From Streptomyces roseifaciens (lineage in GTDB: Bacteria; Actinomycetota; Actinomycetes; Streptomycetales; Streptomycetaceae): a DNA stretch of 64,000 bases. How positions within the stretch are numbered: position 1 is the stretch's first letter; each line of letters starts with the position of its first letter. Position numbers and translations under genes: made by a program. The DNA is taken from positions 868,001 through 932,000 of the forward strand of contig NZ_LNBE01000004.1 of NCBI RefSeq assembly GCF_001445655.1, written 5' to 3'. This document shows positions 44,825 to 57,770 of this stretch, in pieces. The notes beneath the pieces are model-generated. The model was not told the origin of the DNA and did no database searches. It saw nothing but the letters and a program-made list of their open reading frames with translations.

Positions 44825-45604
44825 GTGAGCCAGAAGAACTCGGATGGGAAGCGCAGCGCCCGTGAGCGGCTGCAGGAACAGCGGCAGCGCGAAGAGGCCC
44901 GGGCCAAGCGCAAGCGCACGCTGATCGCCGGTGTCGTCGTCGTCGCGGTCCTCGGCGTGGGCGGCGGCATCGCGGCGCTCGTGGCGAACATGGGCGGCGG
45001 CAAGAAGGAGGCCGCCGGGCCCCTGGTCGCCCCGCAGGGCGCCACAGGAAAGGACAGCGTCACCATCCCGGTCGGCAAGCCCGCCGCGAAGGCGACCCTC
45101 ACGGTCTACGAGGACTTCCGTTGCCCCGGCTGCGGCGGCTTCGAGAACGTCTTCCGCGACACGGTCAACGAGCTGGAGCAGAAGGGCCAGCTCAAGGCCG
45201 AGTACCACCTGGTCACCCTGATCGACAACAATCTCGGCGGCAGCGGCTCGCTCAACGCCGCCAATGCGGCGGCCTGCGCGCAGGACGCGGGGAAGTTCGC
45301 CCCGTACCACGACCTGCTCTTCAAGAACCAGCCGCAGGAGACGGACGACGCCTACGGCAAGAAGGCGCGCCTGCTGGAGCTGGCCGGGCAGGTGCCCGGG
45401 CTGGACACCCCCGCCTTCCGCACCTGCGTGGACGACGGCACCCACGACAGCTGGGTGAAGAAGTCCCACGAGGCCTTCGGCAAGTCCTCCTACCGCGCCA
45501 CCCCGACCGTCCTGCTCAACGGCAAGAGCATCTACGGCGACCAGAAGAACCCGCTCACCCCGGACAAACTCCGGCAGATGGTCGCCGAAGCCGCGAAGGG
45601 CTGA
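44825..45604 (+). CDS. Membrane-anchored DsbA-family thiol oxidoreductase (third copy)
   Basis: 259 residues from GTG 44825. Basic N-terminus (SARERLQEQRQREEARAKRKR), one membrane helix (about 37-57), then the exported thioredoxin-fold domain with CPGC in DFRCPGCGGFENV (near residue 100) and cis-proline RATPTVLL. An extra Cys pair (AAACAQDAG and RTCVDDG) occurs in the helical insert. It is more distant from the two tandem copies at 12785 and 14443 and has no membrane-protein partner next to it. It precedes lgt, as in other Streptomyces. Confidence 0.9.
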   Translation: MSQKNSDGKRSARERLQEQRQREEARAKRKRTLIAGVVVVAVLGVGGGIAALVANMGGGKKEAAGPLVAPQGATGKDSVTIPVGKPAAKATLTVYEDFRCPGCGGFENVFRDTVNELEQKGQLKAEYHLVTLIDNNLGGSGSLNAANAAACAQDAGKFAPYHDLLFKNQPQETDDAYGKKARLLELAGQVPGLDTPAFRTCVDDGTHDSWVKKSHEAFGKSSYRATPTVLLNGKSIYGDQKNPLTPDKLRQMVAEAAKG

Positions 45605-45681
45605 GGCCCGGGGCGTTACTCAGCTGTTGCGCCGGGTGGGTTGCCGTTCCGTCGCCCCGGCAGGGTAGCGTCGGGGATGTC

Positions 45682-46599
45682 ATGGAACTCGCATACATTC
45701 CCAGCCCGTCGACCGGCGTGATCCACCTCGGACCGGTCCCGCTGCGCGGCTATGCCTTCTGCATCATCATCGGCGTCTTCGTGGCGGTCTGGCTGGGCAA
45801 CCGGCGCTGGATCGCCCGCGGCGGGCGGGCCGGGACGGTTGCCGACATCGCCGTCTGGGCGGTTCCCTTCGGGCTCGTCGGCGGCCGGCTCTACCACGTC
45901 ATCACCGACTACGAGCTGTACTTCGGCGAGGGCCGCGACTGGGTCAACTCCTTCAAGATCTGGGAGGGCGGCCTCGGCATCTGGGGCGCCGTCGCGCTCG
46001 GCGCGGTCGGCGCATGGATCGGCTGCCGCCGCCGCGGCATCCCCCTGCCGGCCTGGGCGGACGCCCTCGCCCCCGGCCTGGCCGTCGCCCAGGCGATCGG
46101 CCGCTGGGGCAACTGGTTCAACCAGGAGCTGTACGGCAAGCCGACGACGCTGCCGTGGGGACTGAAGATCGACGCCGATCCGGCGATCGGCCGGGTCGCC
46201 GGGACCTACCACCCGACGTTCCTGTACGAGTCGCTGTGGTGCCTGCTGATCGCGGGCCTGGTGATCTGGGCGGACCGGCGCTTCACCCTCGGGCACGGGC
46301 GCGCGTTCGCGCTGTACGTGGCCTCGTACACGGTGGGCCGCTTCTGGTTCGAGTACCTGCGCGTGGATGATACGCACCACGTGCTGGGCCTGCGGCTCAA
46401 CGGGTGGACGTCGATCGTGGTCTTCATCGCGGCCGTCGCCTACATGATCATCTCCGCGAAGCGGTGCCCCGGCAGGGAGCTCGTGGTGGAACCGGGGGCT
46501 ATCGGGGAAGCCGGCGAGGGGCCGACTTCCCTGACAAAGCCGGGGAGTGACGGTGACTCGCCCGTAGAGGGCTCGTCCCCCAAACCGAAGAAGGTCTGA
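45682..46599 (+). CDS. lgt: Prolipoprotein diacylglyceryl transferase
   Basis: Attaches diacylglycerol to the lipobox cysteine of prolipoproteins. 305 residues from ATG 45682. Seven membrane helices; family motifs PLRGYAFCIIIG, GGRLYHVITD, and AIGRWGNWFNQELYG with the essential Arg and Asn. The polar C-terminal tail (about 270-305) is Ser/Pro/Gly-rich. TAGCGT about 13 nt upstream may be a -10. S. coelicolor has a second lgt elsewhere; whether this genome does is not visible here. Confidence 0.96.
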   Translation: MELAYIPSPSTGVIHLGPVPLRGYAFCIIIGVFVAVWLGNRRWIARGGRAGTVADIAVWAVPFGLVGGRLYHVITDYELYFGEGRDWVNSFKIWEGGLGIWGAVALGAVGAWIGCRRRGIPLPAWADALAPGLAVAQAIGRWGNWFNQELYGKPTTLPWGLKIDADPAIGRVAGTYHPTFLYESLWCLLIAGLVIWADRRFTLGHGRAFALYVASYTVGRFWFEYLRVDDTHHVLGLRLNGWTSIVVFIAAVAYMIISAKRCPGRELVVEPGAIGEAGEGPTSLTKPGSDGDSPVEGSSPKPKKV

Positions 46600-46646
46600 G
46601 CTTCGCTCGGCACCTCGCCCAGCTAGCGCTGGGGGGACCCCCAAAC

Positions 46647-46690
46647 CCGCCGCAGTGGCTGATCGCCGCTGCGGCGGGATTTTTGTGCCT
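46647..46690 (+). repeat. Dispersed palindromic repeat, copy 7
   Basis: CGCCGCAGTGGCTGATCGCC, GCTGCGGCGGGA, TTTTTG. Nearest relative is copy 1 (GTGGCTGATCGCCGC with T-run). It lies about 50 nt past the lgt stop, as expected for a terminator. Confidence 0.65.
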
Positions 46691-46766
46691 GCGGCACAGG
46701 TCGCTGCAGCGGACCGGACCGGCAACCGGATGGCCTTCCCCGACCCCGCCAGAAGGACCCATACGC

Positions 46767-46785
46767 CCAGGTCAGCCAGGCCTTC
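46767..46785. promoter_or_regulatory. Possible iron-regulator (DmdR/IdeR) box upstream of the VIT gene
   Basis: CCAGGTCAGCCAGGCCTTC matches 12 of 19 positions of the DtxR/IdeR consensus, including AGGT-AGCC and the CCT end. It lies about 94 nt before the VIT gene. Plausible because the gene product stores or moves iron, but the match is imperfect. Confidence 0.3.
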
Positions 46786-46878
46786 CTTGCTAGCGGATCA
46801 TCGTGTTCGTGCGTACCTTCGAATCAGCGGGGGCGGGCGGACGAGGCGCCACCCCCAGGGGAAGGGAGCCCACCGGAG

Positions 46879-47610
46879 ATGTCTGTCCTGGAAGCCGTTG
46901 CCGCACCGCACGCCGCGCACCGCGACAACCACACGCACCGCGACGTGAACGGCGGCTGGCTGCGCCCCGCGGTGTTCGGTGCCATGGACGGGCTGGTCTC
47001 CAACGTCGCCCTGATGACCGGTGTCGCGGGCGGCTCCGCCTCCGCGCAGACGGTCGTCATCGCCGGCCTGGCCGGCCTCGCCGCGGGCGCGTTCTCCATG
47101 GCCGCCGGCGAGTACACCTCCGTCGCCTCGCAGCGCGAACTCGTCCTCGCCGAGCTGGACGTGGAGCGCCGGGAGCTGCACAAGCACCCGGCCGACGAGC
47201 TGGCGGAGCTGGCCGCGCTCTACGAGTCGCGGGGCGTCGAGCCCAAGCTCGCGCTCGAGGTCGCCATGCAGCTGTCCCGCGACCCCGAGCAGGCGCTGGA
47301 GATCCACGCCCGCGAGGAGCTCGGCATAGACCCCTCCGACCTGCCGTCGCCCATGGTCGCGGCGGTGTCGTCGTTCGGCTCGTTCGCGCTCGGCGCGCTC
47401 CTGCCCCTGCTGCCGTACCTGCTGGGAGCGACCGCGCTGTGGCCCGCCGTGCTGCTCGCGCTGCTCGGTCTCTTCGCCTGCGGGGCCGTCGTGGCGCGGG
47501 TGACGGCCCGCTCCTGGTGGTTCAGCGGCCTGCGCCAGCTGTTCCTGGGCGCCGCGGCCGCGGGTGTGACTTACGCCCTCGGTATTGCCTTCGGCACCGC
47601 CCTGGGGTGA
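46879..47610 (+). CDS. VIT1/CCC1-family iron or manganese transporter
   Basis: 243 residues from ATG 46879. Helix 1 region LRPAVFGAMDGLVSNVALMTG is the VIT1/CCC1 signature, with metal-binding Asp and Met residues. AAGEYTSVASQRELVLAEL starts the cytoplasmic metal-binding helices (about 75-155, many Glu), followed by three further membrane helices. Eukaryotic members load Fe2+ or Mn2+ into vacuoles; bacterial ones are thought to export these metals. A 9-bp palindrome follows the stop. Confidence 0.88.
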   Translation: MSVLEAVAAPHAAHRDNHTHRDVNGGWLRPAVFGAMDGLVSNVALMTGVAGGSASAQTVVIAGLAGLAAGAFSMAAGEYTSVASQRELVLAELDVERRELHKHPADELAELAALYESRGVEPKLALEVAMQLSRDPEQALEIHAREELGIDPSDLPSPMVAAVSSFGSFALGALLPLLPYLLGATALWPAVLLALLGLFACGAVVARVTARSWWFSGLRQLFLGAAAAGVTYALGIAFGTALG

Positions 47611-47614
47611 TGCT

Positions 47615-47634
47615 TTATGCGGGCTCCCGCATAA
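47615..47634. terminator. 9-bp-arm hairpin after the VIT gene
   Basis: TTATGCGGG, two bases, CCCGCATAA, five bases past the VIT stop. It could be a short terminator. The AT ends and tight loop would also suit a protein-binding site. Confidence 0.45.
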
Positions 47635-47934
47635 CGTACGGATGACATCGCGGTTTCAGGCCCTCGACGGCCGGGCACAATCCGGTAGCGCAGCGGGCAA
47701 CGCCGCCCGCTCTGTGCTGTGTCCGGCGGGGCCGGGCCGGGCGATCCCCAGTGCTTCCGGCAGCTCGCCGCCTTCACCGCAGTGTCCACATGCTGGACCG
47801 GTGCTTCCGCTTTTCGAGAAGCGCCCCATCATGTAACCTGCACCAAATTTCTTCCGCAGAGGGCCAACGTCGTCCCTCGGCACATGCACCGGCCGCACCG
47901 GCCGGGACTGCCAAGACGACGACGGGAGCCGCCG
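47635..47934 (+). other. Long leader region of gltB
   Basis: About 300 nt with no gene I can support. GTAAC-N6-CAAAT at about 47834-47849 half-matches the GlnR box (GTNAC-N6-GAAAC), which would fit nitrogen control of gltB, but the second half deviates. GTCCACATGCTGGACC at about 47783 forms a short hairpin. GGGAG precedes the gltB ATG. Promoter position is not clear. Confidence 0.4.
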
Positions 47935-53953
<6,019 letters not shown>

Positions 53954-53971
53954 CCCTCCCCGAAAAGCTCG

Positions 53972-54014
53972 CGGCGCCTGCCCCACCCCGACCACAGGTG
54001 GCAGGCGCCGCGCT
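53972..54014. terminator. Terminator between gltD and the convergent lectin-like gene
   Basis: 13-bp perfect inverted repeat, arm CGCGGCGCCTGCC, with a 17-nt loop, 18 nt past the gltD stop. It lies between convergent genes and probably serves both directions. Confidence 0.8.
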
Positions 54015-54038
54015 GTCGTACCCGCGCCGTACCGGCCG

Positions 54039-54704
54039 TCACCCGGTCCGGCGCACCAGCAGATCGCGGAACTCCACCTTCGCGTCCTCGGTGTACACCC
54101 CCACGCTGCCCTCCCGGTAGGGCCGCTCGTGGTCCTCGTAGGCCACCAGGCCCCGGCCGTCGACGCTCACCTCCATGCGTGCGCCGCGCTGCGCGACGCG
54201 GACGGAGGACCACTCGCCTACGGGGAAGCTCCCCTGGCCGGTCGCCAGGAAGCGCTGCCCGCCCTCGTAGGCCGGGTCGCGCTTGCCGAGCTCCCAGCCG
54301 TTGGGCTTGAGGGTGACGTAGTAGAAGTGCTCGGGGTCGGTGTACGCCCACAGCAGCCACGGCACCTCCCACGGATTGGGCTCGGGCGTGCGCAGCTGGG
54401 CGACGGTCCGCATGCGCGCCTCGTAGTCCAGATCCCCGAAGCGGTCCGTGGAGACGATCAGTCCGGCGTGGGTCTCGTCCGGCACCCGGGCGGGCAGGGG
54501 GGCGAGGAAGAGGCCGTCGTGGCGGCCGATGTTCTCGCCGTGGCCGTCGAAGACCGACCGCCACGGGCCGTGGACCGAGCCCTCGGCCCACGGCCGCTCC
54601 GGCTCGCCGTCGCCGGACCAGAGGCTGCTCGCCGCGAGGGCGGCGCCCGCCACCACGACGGCGGCGAGCAGCGCGAGACCGAGCAGCCGCTGAACTCTCG
54701 TCAT
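54039..54704 (-). CDS. Exported lectin/glucanase-fold protein (DUF1080-like)
   Basis: 221 residues from ATG 54704, overlapping the epimerase stop (ATGA). An N-terminal hydrophobic segment (LLGLALLAAVVVAGAALA) acts as signal or anchor; no lipobox Cys. The rest is a jelly-roll of the concanavalin-like type: WRSVFDGHGENIGRHDGLF, YEARMRTVAQL, FYYVTLKPNGWELGK, WSSVRVAQRGARMEVSVDG and a closing VGVYTEDAKVEFRDLLVR. Such domains bind or cut polysaccharides. It is the last gene of the exopolysaccharide-type operon, so the polymer made there is its likely ligand. Confidence 0.8.
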   Translation of the reverse strand: MTRVQRLLGLALLAAVVVAGAALAASSLWSGDGEPERPWAEGSVHGPWRSVFDGHGENIGRHDGLFLAPLPARVPDETHAGLIVSTDRFGDLDYEARMRTVAQLRTPEPNPWEVPWLLWAYTDPEHFYYVTLKPNGWELGKRDPAYEGGQRFLATGQGSFPVGEWSSVRVAQRGARMEVSVDGRGLVAYEDHERPYREGSVGVYTEDAKVEFRDLLVRRTG

Positions 54705-55891
54705 GCCGTCGAGTATGACCCCGGCCCCTCGGTGCGGGAGGCGACCAGTTCGGGCCCGCCGCCGTCGTCCGGGTCGGCGCCGAAGTCCTCCGCGAGCTGG
54801 GCGATGATGCGGTCGGTGGCGTGTCCGTCCCCGAAGGGATTGCCCGCCGTGGCCATCCGCTCGTAGGCGGCAGGATCATCCAAAAGGTGGACGGCGGCCT
54901 CCAGGATGCACTCCGGTTCGGTGCCCACGAGCCGGGCCGCGCCGGCCTCGACCGCCTCGGGGCGCTCGGTGGTCGTGCGCAGCACGAGGGCGGGCTTGCC
55001 GAGGGTGGGGGCCTCCTCCTGGATGCCGCCGGAGTCGGTGAGGACCAGGTCGCATCCGGCGAGCGTGGCGGAGAAGTCGAGGTAGCCGAGCGGTTCGACG
55101 ACCTCGATGTGCGGGTGGCCGGTCAGCTCCGGCAGGAGGGCCTCGCGGACCGCGGGGCTCTTGTGCAGCGGCACCACCATCTCCACGTCGCCGCGGTCGG
55201 CGAGCCGGCACAGGGCCCGGCCCATGGAGCGCATCACCGCGCCCTGGTTCTCGCGGCGGTGCAGGGTGACCAGCACGCGCCGCAGGCCGGTGCGGAAGAG
55301 GCAGCGGCCGGTGCCCTCGGCCAGCACCCACAGCAGGTTGTCGATGACGGTGTTGCCGGTGGTGAACACTTCGGCGTCCGGGACGCCTTCGGCCGCCAGG
55401 TGGGCCGCGGCGCGCTCCGTGGGCGCGAAGTGCCAGCGGGCCATACGCCCTATCAGGCGCCGGTTGAGCTCCTCCGGGAAGGGGTTGTCGAGGACGCCGG
55501 TGCGCAGGCCGGCCTCCACGTGGGCGATGGGGACGTGCTCGTAGAACGCGGCGAGGGCGCCGGTCAGGGCGGTGGTGGTGTCGCCCTGGACGACGACGAG
55601 GTCGGGGCGCCCGGCACGGATCACCTCGCCGAGGCCGTCCACGAGGCGGGCGGTGAGGGTGGACAGCTGCTGCCGCTCGCGCATGACGTCGAGCCCGGTG
55701 TGGACCGGTACGCGCAGCAGGTCCAGCATCTGGTGGAGCATCTCGCGGTGCTGGCCGGTGGTGACGACGAGCGGCTCGAAGAGCGGGGAGTGCGCCATGG
55801 CACGGGCCACGGGCGCCAGTTTGATGGCCTCGGGTCGGGTGCCCAGTACGAGCATGGCGCGTACGGGCGCGGTGATGAGGTCAGCGGACAT
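54701..55891 (-). CDS. wecB: UDP-N-acetylglucosamine 2-epimerase (non-hydrolysing)
   Basis: Interconverts UDP-GlcNAc and UDP-ManNAc. 396 residues from ATG 55891 with GGGAGAA 3 nt upstream. GT-B fold motifs: LVLGTRPEAIKLAPV, VVQGDTTTAL, IAHVEAGLRTG, LVTLHRRENQG, LTDSGGIQEEAPTLGKP and LRTTTERPEAVEAG. These fit the non-hydrolysing enzyme rather than the hydrolysing NeuC type. It follows the glycosyltransferase gene by 80 nt and probably supplies its donor sugar. The gene symbol is given for the enzyme type. Confidence 0.95.
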   Translation of the reverse strand: MSADLITAPVRAMLVLGTRPEAIKLAPVARAMAHSPLFEPLVVTTGQHREMLHQMLDLLRVPVHTGLDVMRERQQLSTLTARLVDGLGEVIRAGRPDLVVVQGDTTTALTGALAAFYEHVPIAHVEAGLRTGVLDNPFPEELNRRLIGRMARWHFAPTERAAAHLAAEGVPDAEVFTTGNTVIDNLLWVLAEGTGRCLFRTGLRRVLVTLHRRENQGAVMRSMGRALCRLADRGDVEMVVPLHKSPAVREALLPELTGHPHIEVVEPLGYLDFSATLAGCDLVLTDSGGIQEEAPTLGKPALVLRTTTERPEAVEAGAARLVGTEPECILEAAVHLLDDPAAYERMATAGNPFGDGHATDRIIAQLAEDFGADPDDGGGPELVASRTEGPGSYSTA

Positions 55892-55971
55892 GGTTCTCCC
55901 TGGGAAAGGCCTGTCGCGGGGAAGGCCTGACGGGCGGGTGGAGTGCGGGGGTTCGGGTGCGCGCGGTCGCT

Positions 55972-57231
55972 TCAGGTGCGCGCCGTCTTCAGCCACGTCT
56001 GCTTGCCGGTGAGCATCCGCCACAGTCCCCACCAGCCGGCCGCGAACCAGATGTAGCCGTAGAAGATGAAGACGTGCGAGAGCAGGATCGAGCGCACGAG
56101 CCCGAGGCCGCGTTCGCGCCGGCGGTAGACGAATCCGTACGCGTAGGCCGCGGTGAAGGAGAGCACGTACGGGCCGATGATCCACATCGGGGAGATCAGG
56201 GCGCGCCCGGCCTGCACGGAGCCGATGACGGTGCCGGCCACCGCGACCAGGAAGGACAGCGGCAGCAGGGAGGTGAGCAGGATCAGGACCGGGCTGGAGA
56301 GGTGGTAGAGCAGGTCGACGGCGGCGCGGGTGGGGACGGAGCGCAGGATCAGCGGCACCAGCCCCGCCGACTGCAGGTGGCCCTGGAACCAGCGGGAGCG
56401 CTGGCGCACCAGGCGCCGTACGTCGAGCACGGCCTGCTGGGAGACGGCCGCCGCGGTGCAGTGCTGGTTGGTCCAGCCGCGGGCGATGAGGCGGACCCCG
56501 AGGTCGAGGTCCTCGGTCAGCGAGTCGCTCCAGGGCCCGCCGGCCGTCTCGCCGGGCGGGGCGAGGGAATCCAGCGCGGCGAGCCGCATGAACTGTCCGT
56601 TGCCGCCCATTCCGACGCTGCCGATATAGCGCCGGGCGCACTGGAAGATATCGCCGTAGATGACGAATTCCATGTCCTGGAGCCGGGCCAGCAGCCCTTG
56701 GTGGCGGTTGTACATCCGTACGCCGACCTGGGTGGCGCCGGTGCGCGGATTGTCGAAGAAGGGGTCGACGGACTGGACCACGTGTTCGTCGAGGCGGCCG
56801 TCGGCGTCGACGACGCAGACGATGACGTCGCGCGGGTCGTAGCCGTCGAGCAGGCCCGACTCGCGCAGGTGCCGTATTCCGGCGTTGAGGGCGGCGCCCT
56901 TGCCCCGGCGGGCATCGGGCAGGGTGCGCTGCAGCAGCCGGACGCGCTCGGGGTCGGCGGCGCGGGCGACCTCCGCGGTCCCGTCGTCGGAGCCGTCGTC
57001 GATCACCAGGGCGAGGAAATTGCCTGCGGGCAGGGCAGTGATGCGGGCCAGGCTCTCGGCGAGAACCTTTTCCTCGTTCAGACAGGCGAGCAGAAAGACG
57101 TACAGACGCCGTTGGCGGGGGCCGCGGACGCGGCGCACCCGGCGCCGGGAGAGCAGGAAGAGAGCGGTGTTGTAGCAGCCCGCCATCACGATGATGGCGA
57201 TGGCGGATCCCAGCAGGATCTCGCCGGTCAA
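55972..57231 (-). CDS. Processive family-2 glycosyltransferase (polysaccharide synthase)
   Basis: 419 residues; the start is TTG 57231, overlapping the stop of the small upstream gene (TTGA). One membrane helix (about 5-25), then the GT-A domain: VIDDGSDDGT, VVDADGRLDEH, DSLTEDLDLGVR and QRSRWFQGH (QxxRW), the four motifs of hyaluronan/cellulose/PNAG-type synthases. Four C-terminal helices (about 295-315, 325-345, 355-370, 388-405) could form the export channel. RGKGAALNAGI is also typical. Gene neighbours suggest UDP-ManNAc or UDP-GlcNAc as donor. Confidence 0.9.
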   Translation of the reverse strand: MTGEILLGSAIAIIVMAGCYNTALFLLSRRRVRRVRGPRQRRLYVFLLACLNEEKVLAESLARITALPAGNFLALVIDDGSDDGTAEVARAADPERVRLLQRTLPDARRGKGAALNAGIRHLRESGLLDGYDPRDVIVCVVDADGRLDEHVVQSVDPFFDNPRTGATQVGVRMYNRHQGLLARLQDMEFVIYGDIFQCARRYIGSVGMGGNGQFMRLAALDSLAPPGETAGGPWSDSLTEDLDLGVRLIARGWTNQHCTAAAVSQQAVLDVRRLVRQRSRWFQGHLQSAGLVPLILRSVPTRAAVDLLYHLSSPVLILLTSLLPLSFLVAVAGTVIGSVQAGRALISPMWIIGPYVLSFTAAYAYGFVYRRRERGLGLVRSILLSHVFIFYGYIWFAAGWWGLWRMLTGKQTWLKTART

Positions 57232-57446
57232 GGCCGGCCGCCGGGGCTGTGGTCCATGGTGGTGGCGCGGACGGCGAACCAGAGTTTGACGGCGATGATG
57301 ACGAAAGCGCTCGCACAGTACAAGAGGAATCCGGCCCCGGCCGCCTCCTGCAATCCGCGGGCAAATGGAATGCCCGGTAGCACTTCCGGTGCCGCAGTGA
57401 GCCCGGCCATGGGCAGGACGGATCCCAGAGCGGGTTTTCCGTACAT
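57228..57446 (-). CDS. Small membrane protein preceding the glycosyltransferase
   Basis: 72 residues from ATG 57446 (GGGGGAGAA 6 nt upstream); an earlier in-frame start at 57482 is less likely. One strong membrane helix (AGAGFLLYCASAFVIIAVKL) and a weaker hydrophobic segment before it. It overlaps the glycosyltransferase start by 4 nt. I do not recognise the family. By analogy with small accessory subunits of polysaccharide synthases it could help the glycosyltransferase; this is inference. Confidence 0.65.
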   Translation of the reverse strand: MYGKPALGSVLPMAGLTAAPEVLPGIPFARGLQEAAGAGFLLYCASAFVIIAVKLWFAVRATTMDHSPGGRP

Positions 57447-57770
57447 GAGTTCTCCCCCGTATGTCGCCTCGATGCGAGGCAAGGCATGCGCAGGGAAGGT
57501 ATCAGATCAGACAGGTACTACTGTCGGACTTGATGAGAATTGTTGGAGCGGAATCTCAAATTCGGTGAACGTACCGGTAATTATGCCTGGTGATCGCTTA
57601 TCTGTGACGGGTGTGACCTCTGGTCTGCACCAGGATGGCTGCACGGAACTGCACATTCGAGATCGAAGTTGTCTATTGACATACATCCTTCCCGGCCAGA
57701 AGAATCTGGCGCCTGTCGGGCCCCCGAAGGAACGGGGGTGGCGACCGCTGCATTACCCAGGGGGAATTTC
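57447..57770. other. AT-richer divergent promoter region of the polysaccharide operons
   Basis: 324 nt between the divergent operons, clearly less GC-rich than its surroundings (for example GAATCTCAAATTCGG, GGTAATTATGCC). It has a small inverted repeat GACAG-GTACTA-CTGTC at 57510-57525 and a consensus-like promoter at 57676 for the plus operon. The deacetylase leader (57706-57770) has a GCCCCCG...CGGGGG hairpin near 57719. No gene is supported here. Confidence 0.6.
57676..57705 (+). promoter_or_regulatory. Promoter of the deacetylase operon
   Basis: TTGACA at 57676-57681 and AAGAAT at 57700-57705 with an 18-bp spacer, a good match to a housekeeping-sigma promoter and unusual in being so canonical for this genome. 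Leader of about 60 nt to the ATG. Confidence 0.6.

Noticed and set aside
47834..47849. GlnR box upstream of gltB
   Set aside because: Only one half-site fits well; kept as a remark in the leader entry, not as a site.
57706..57770. c-di-AMP (ydaO) riboswitch in the deacetylase leader
   Set aside because: The leader is too short and lacks the conserved ydaO core motifs.
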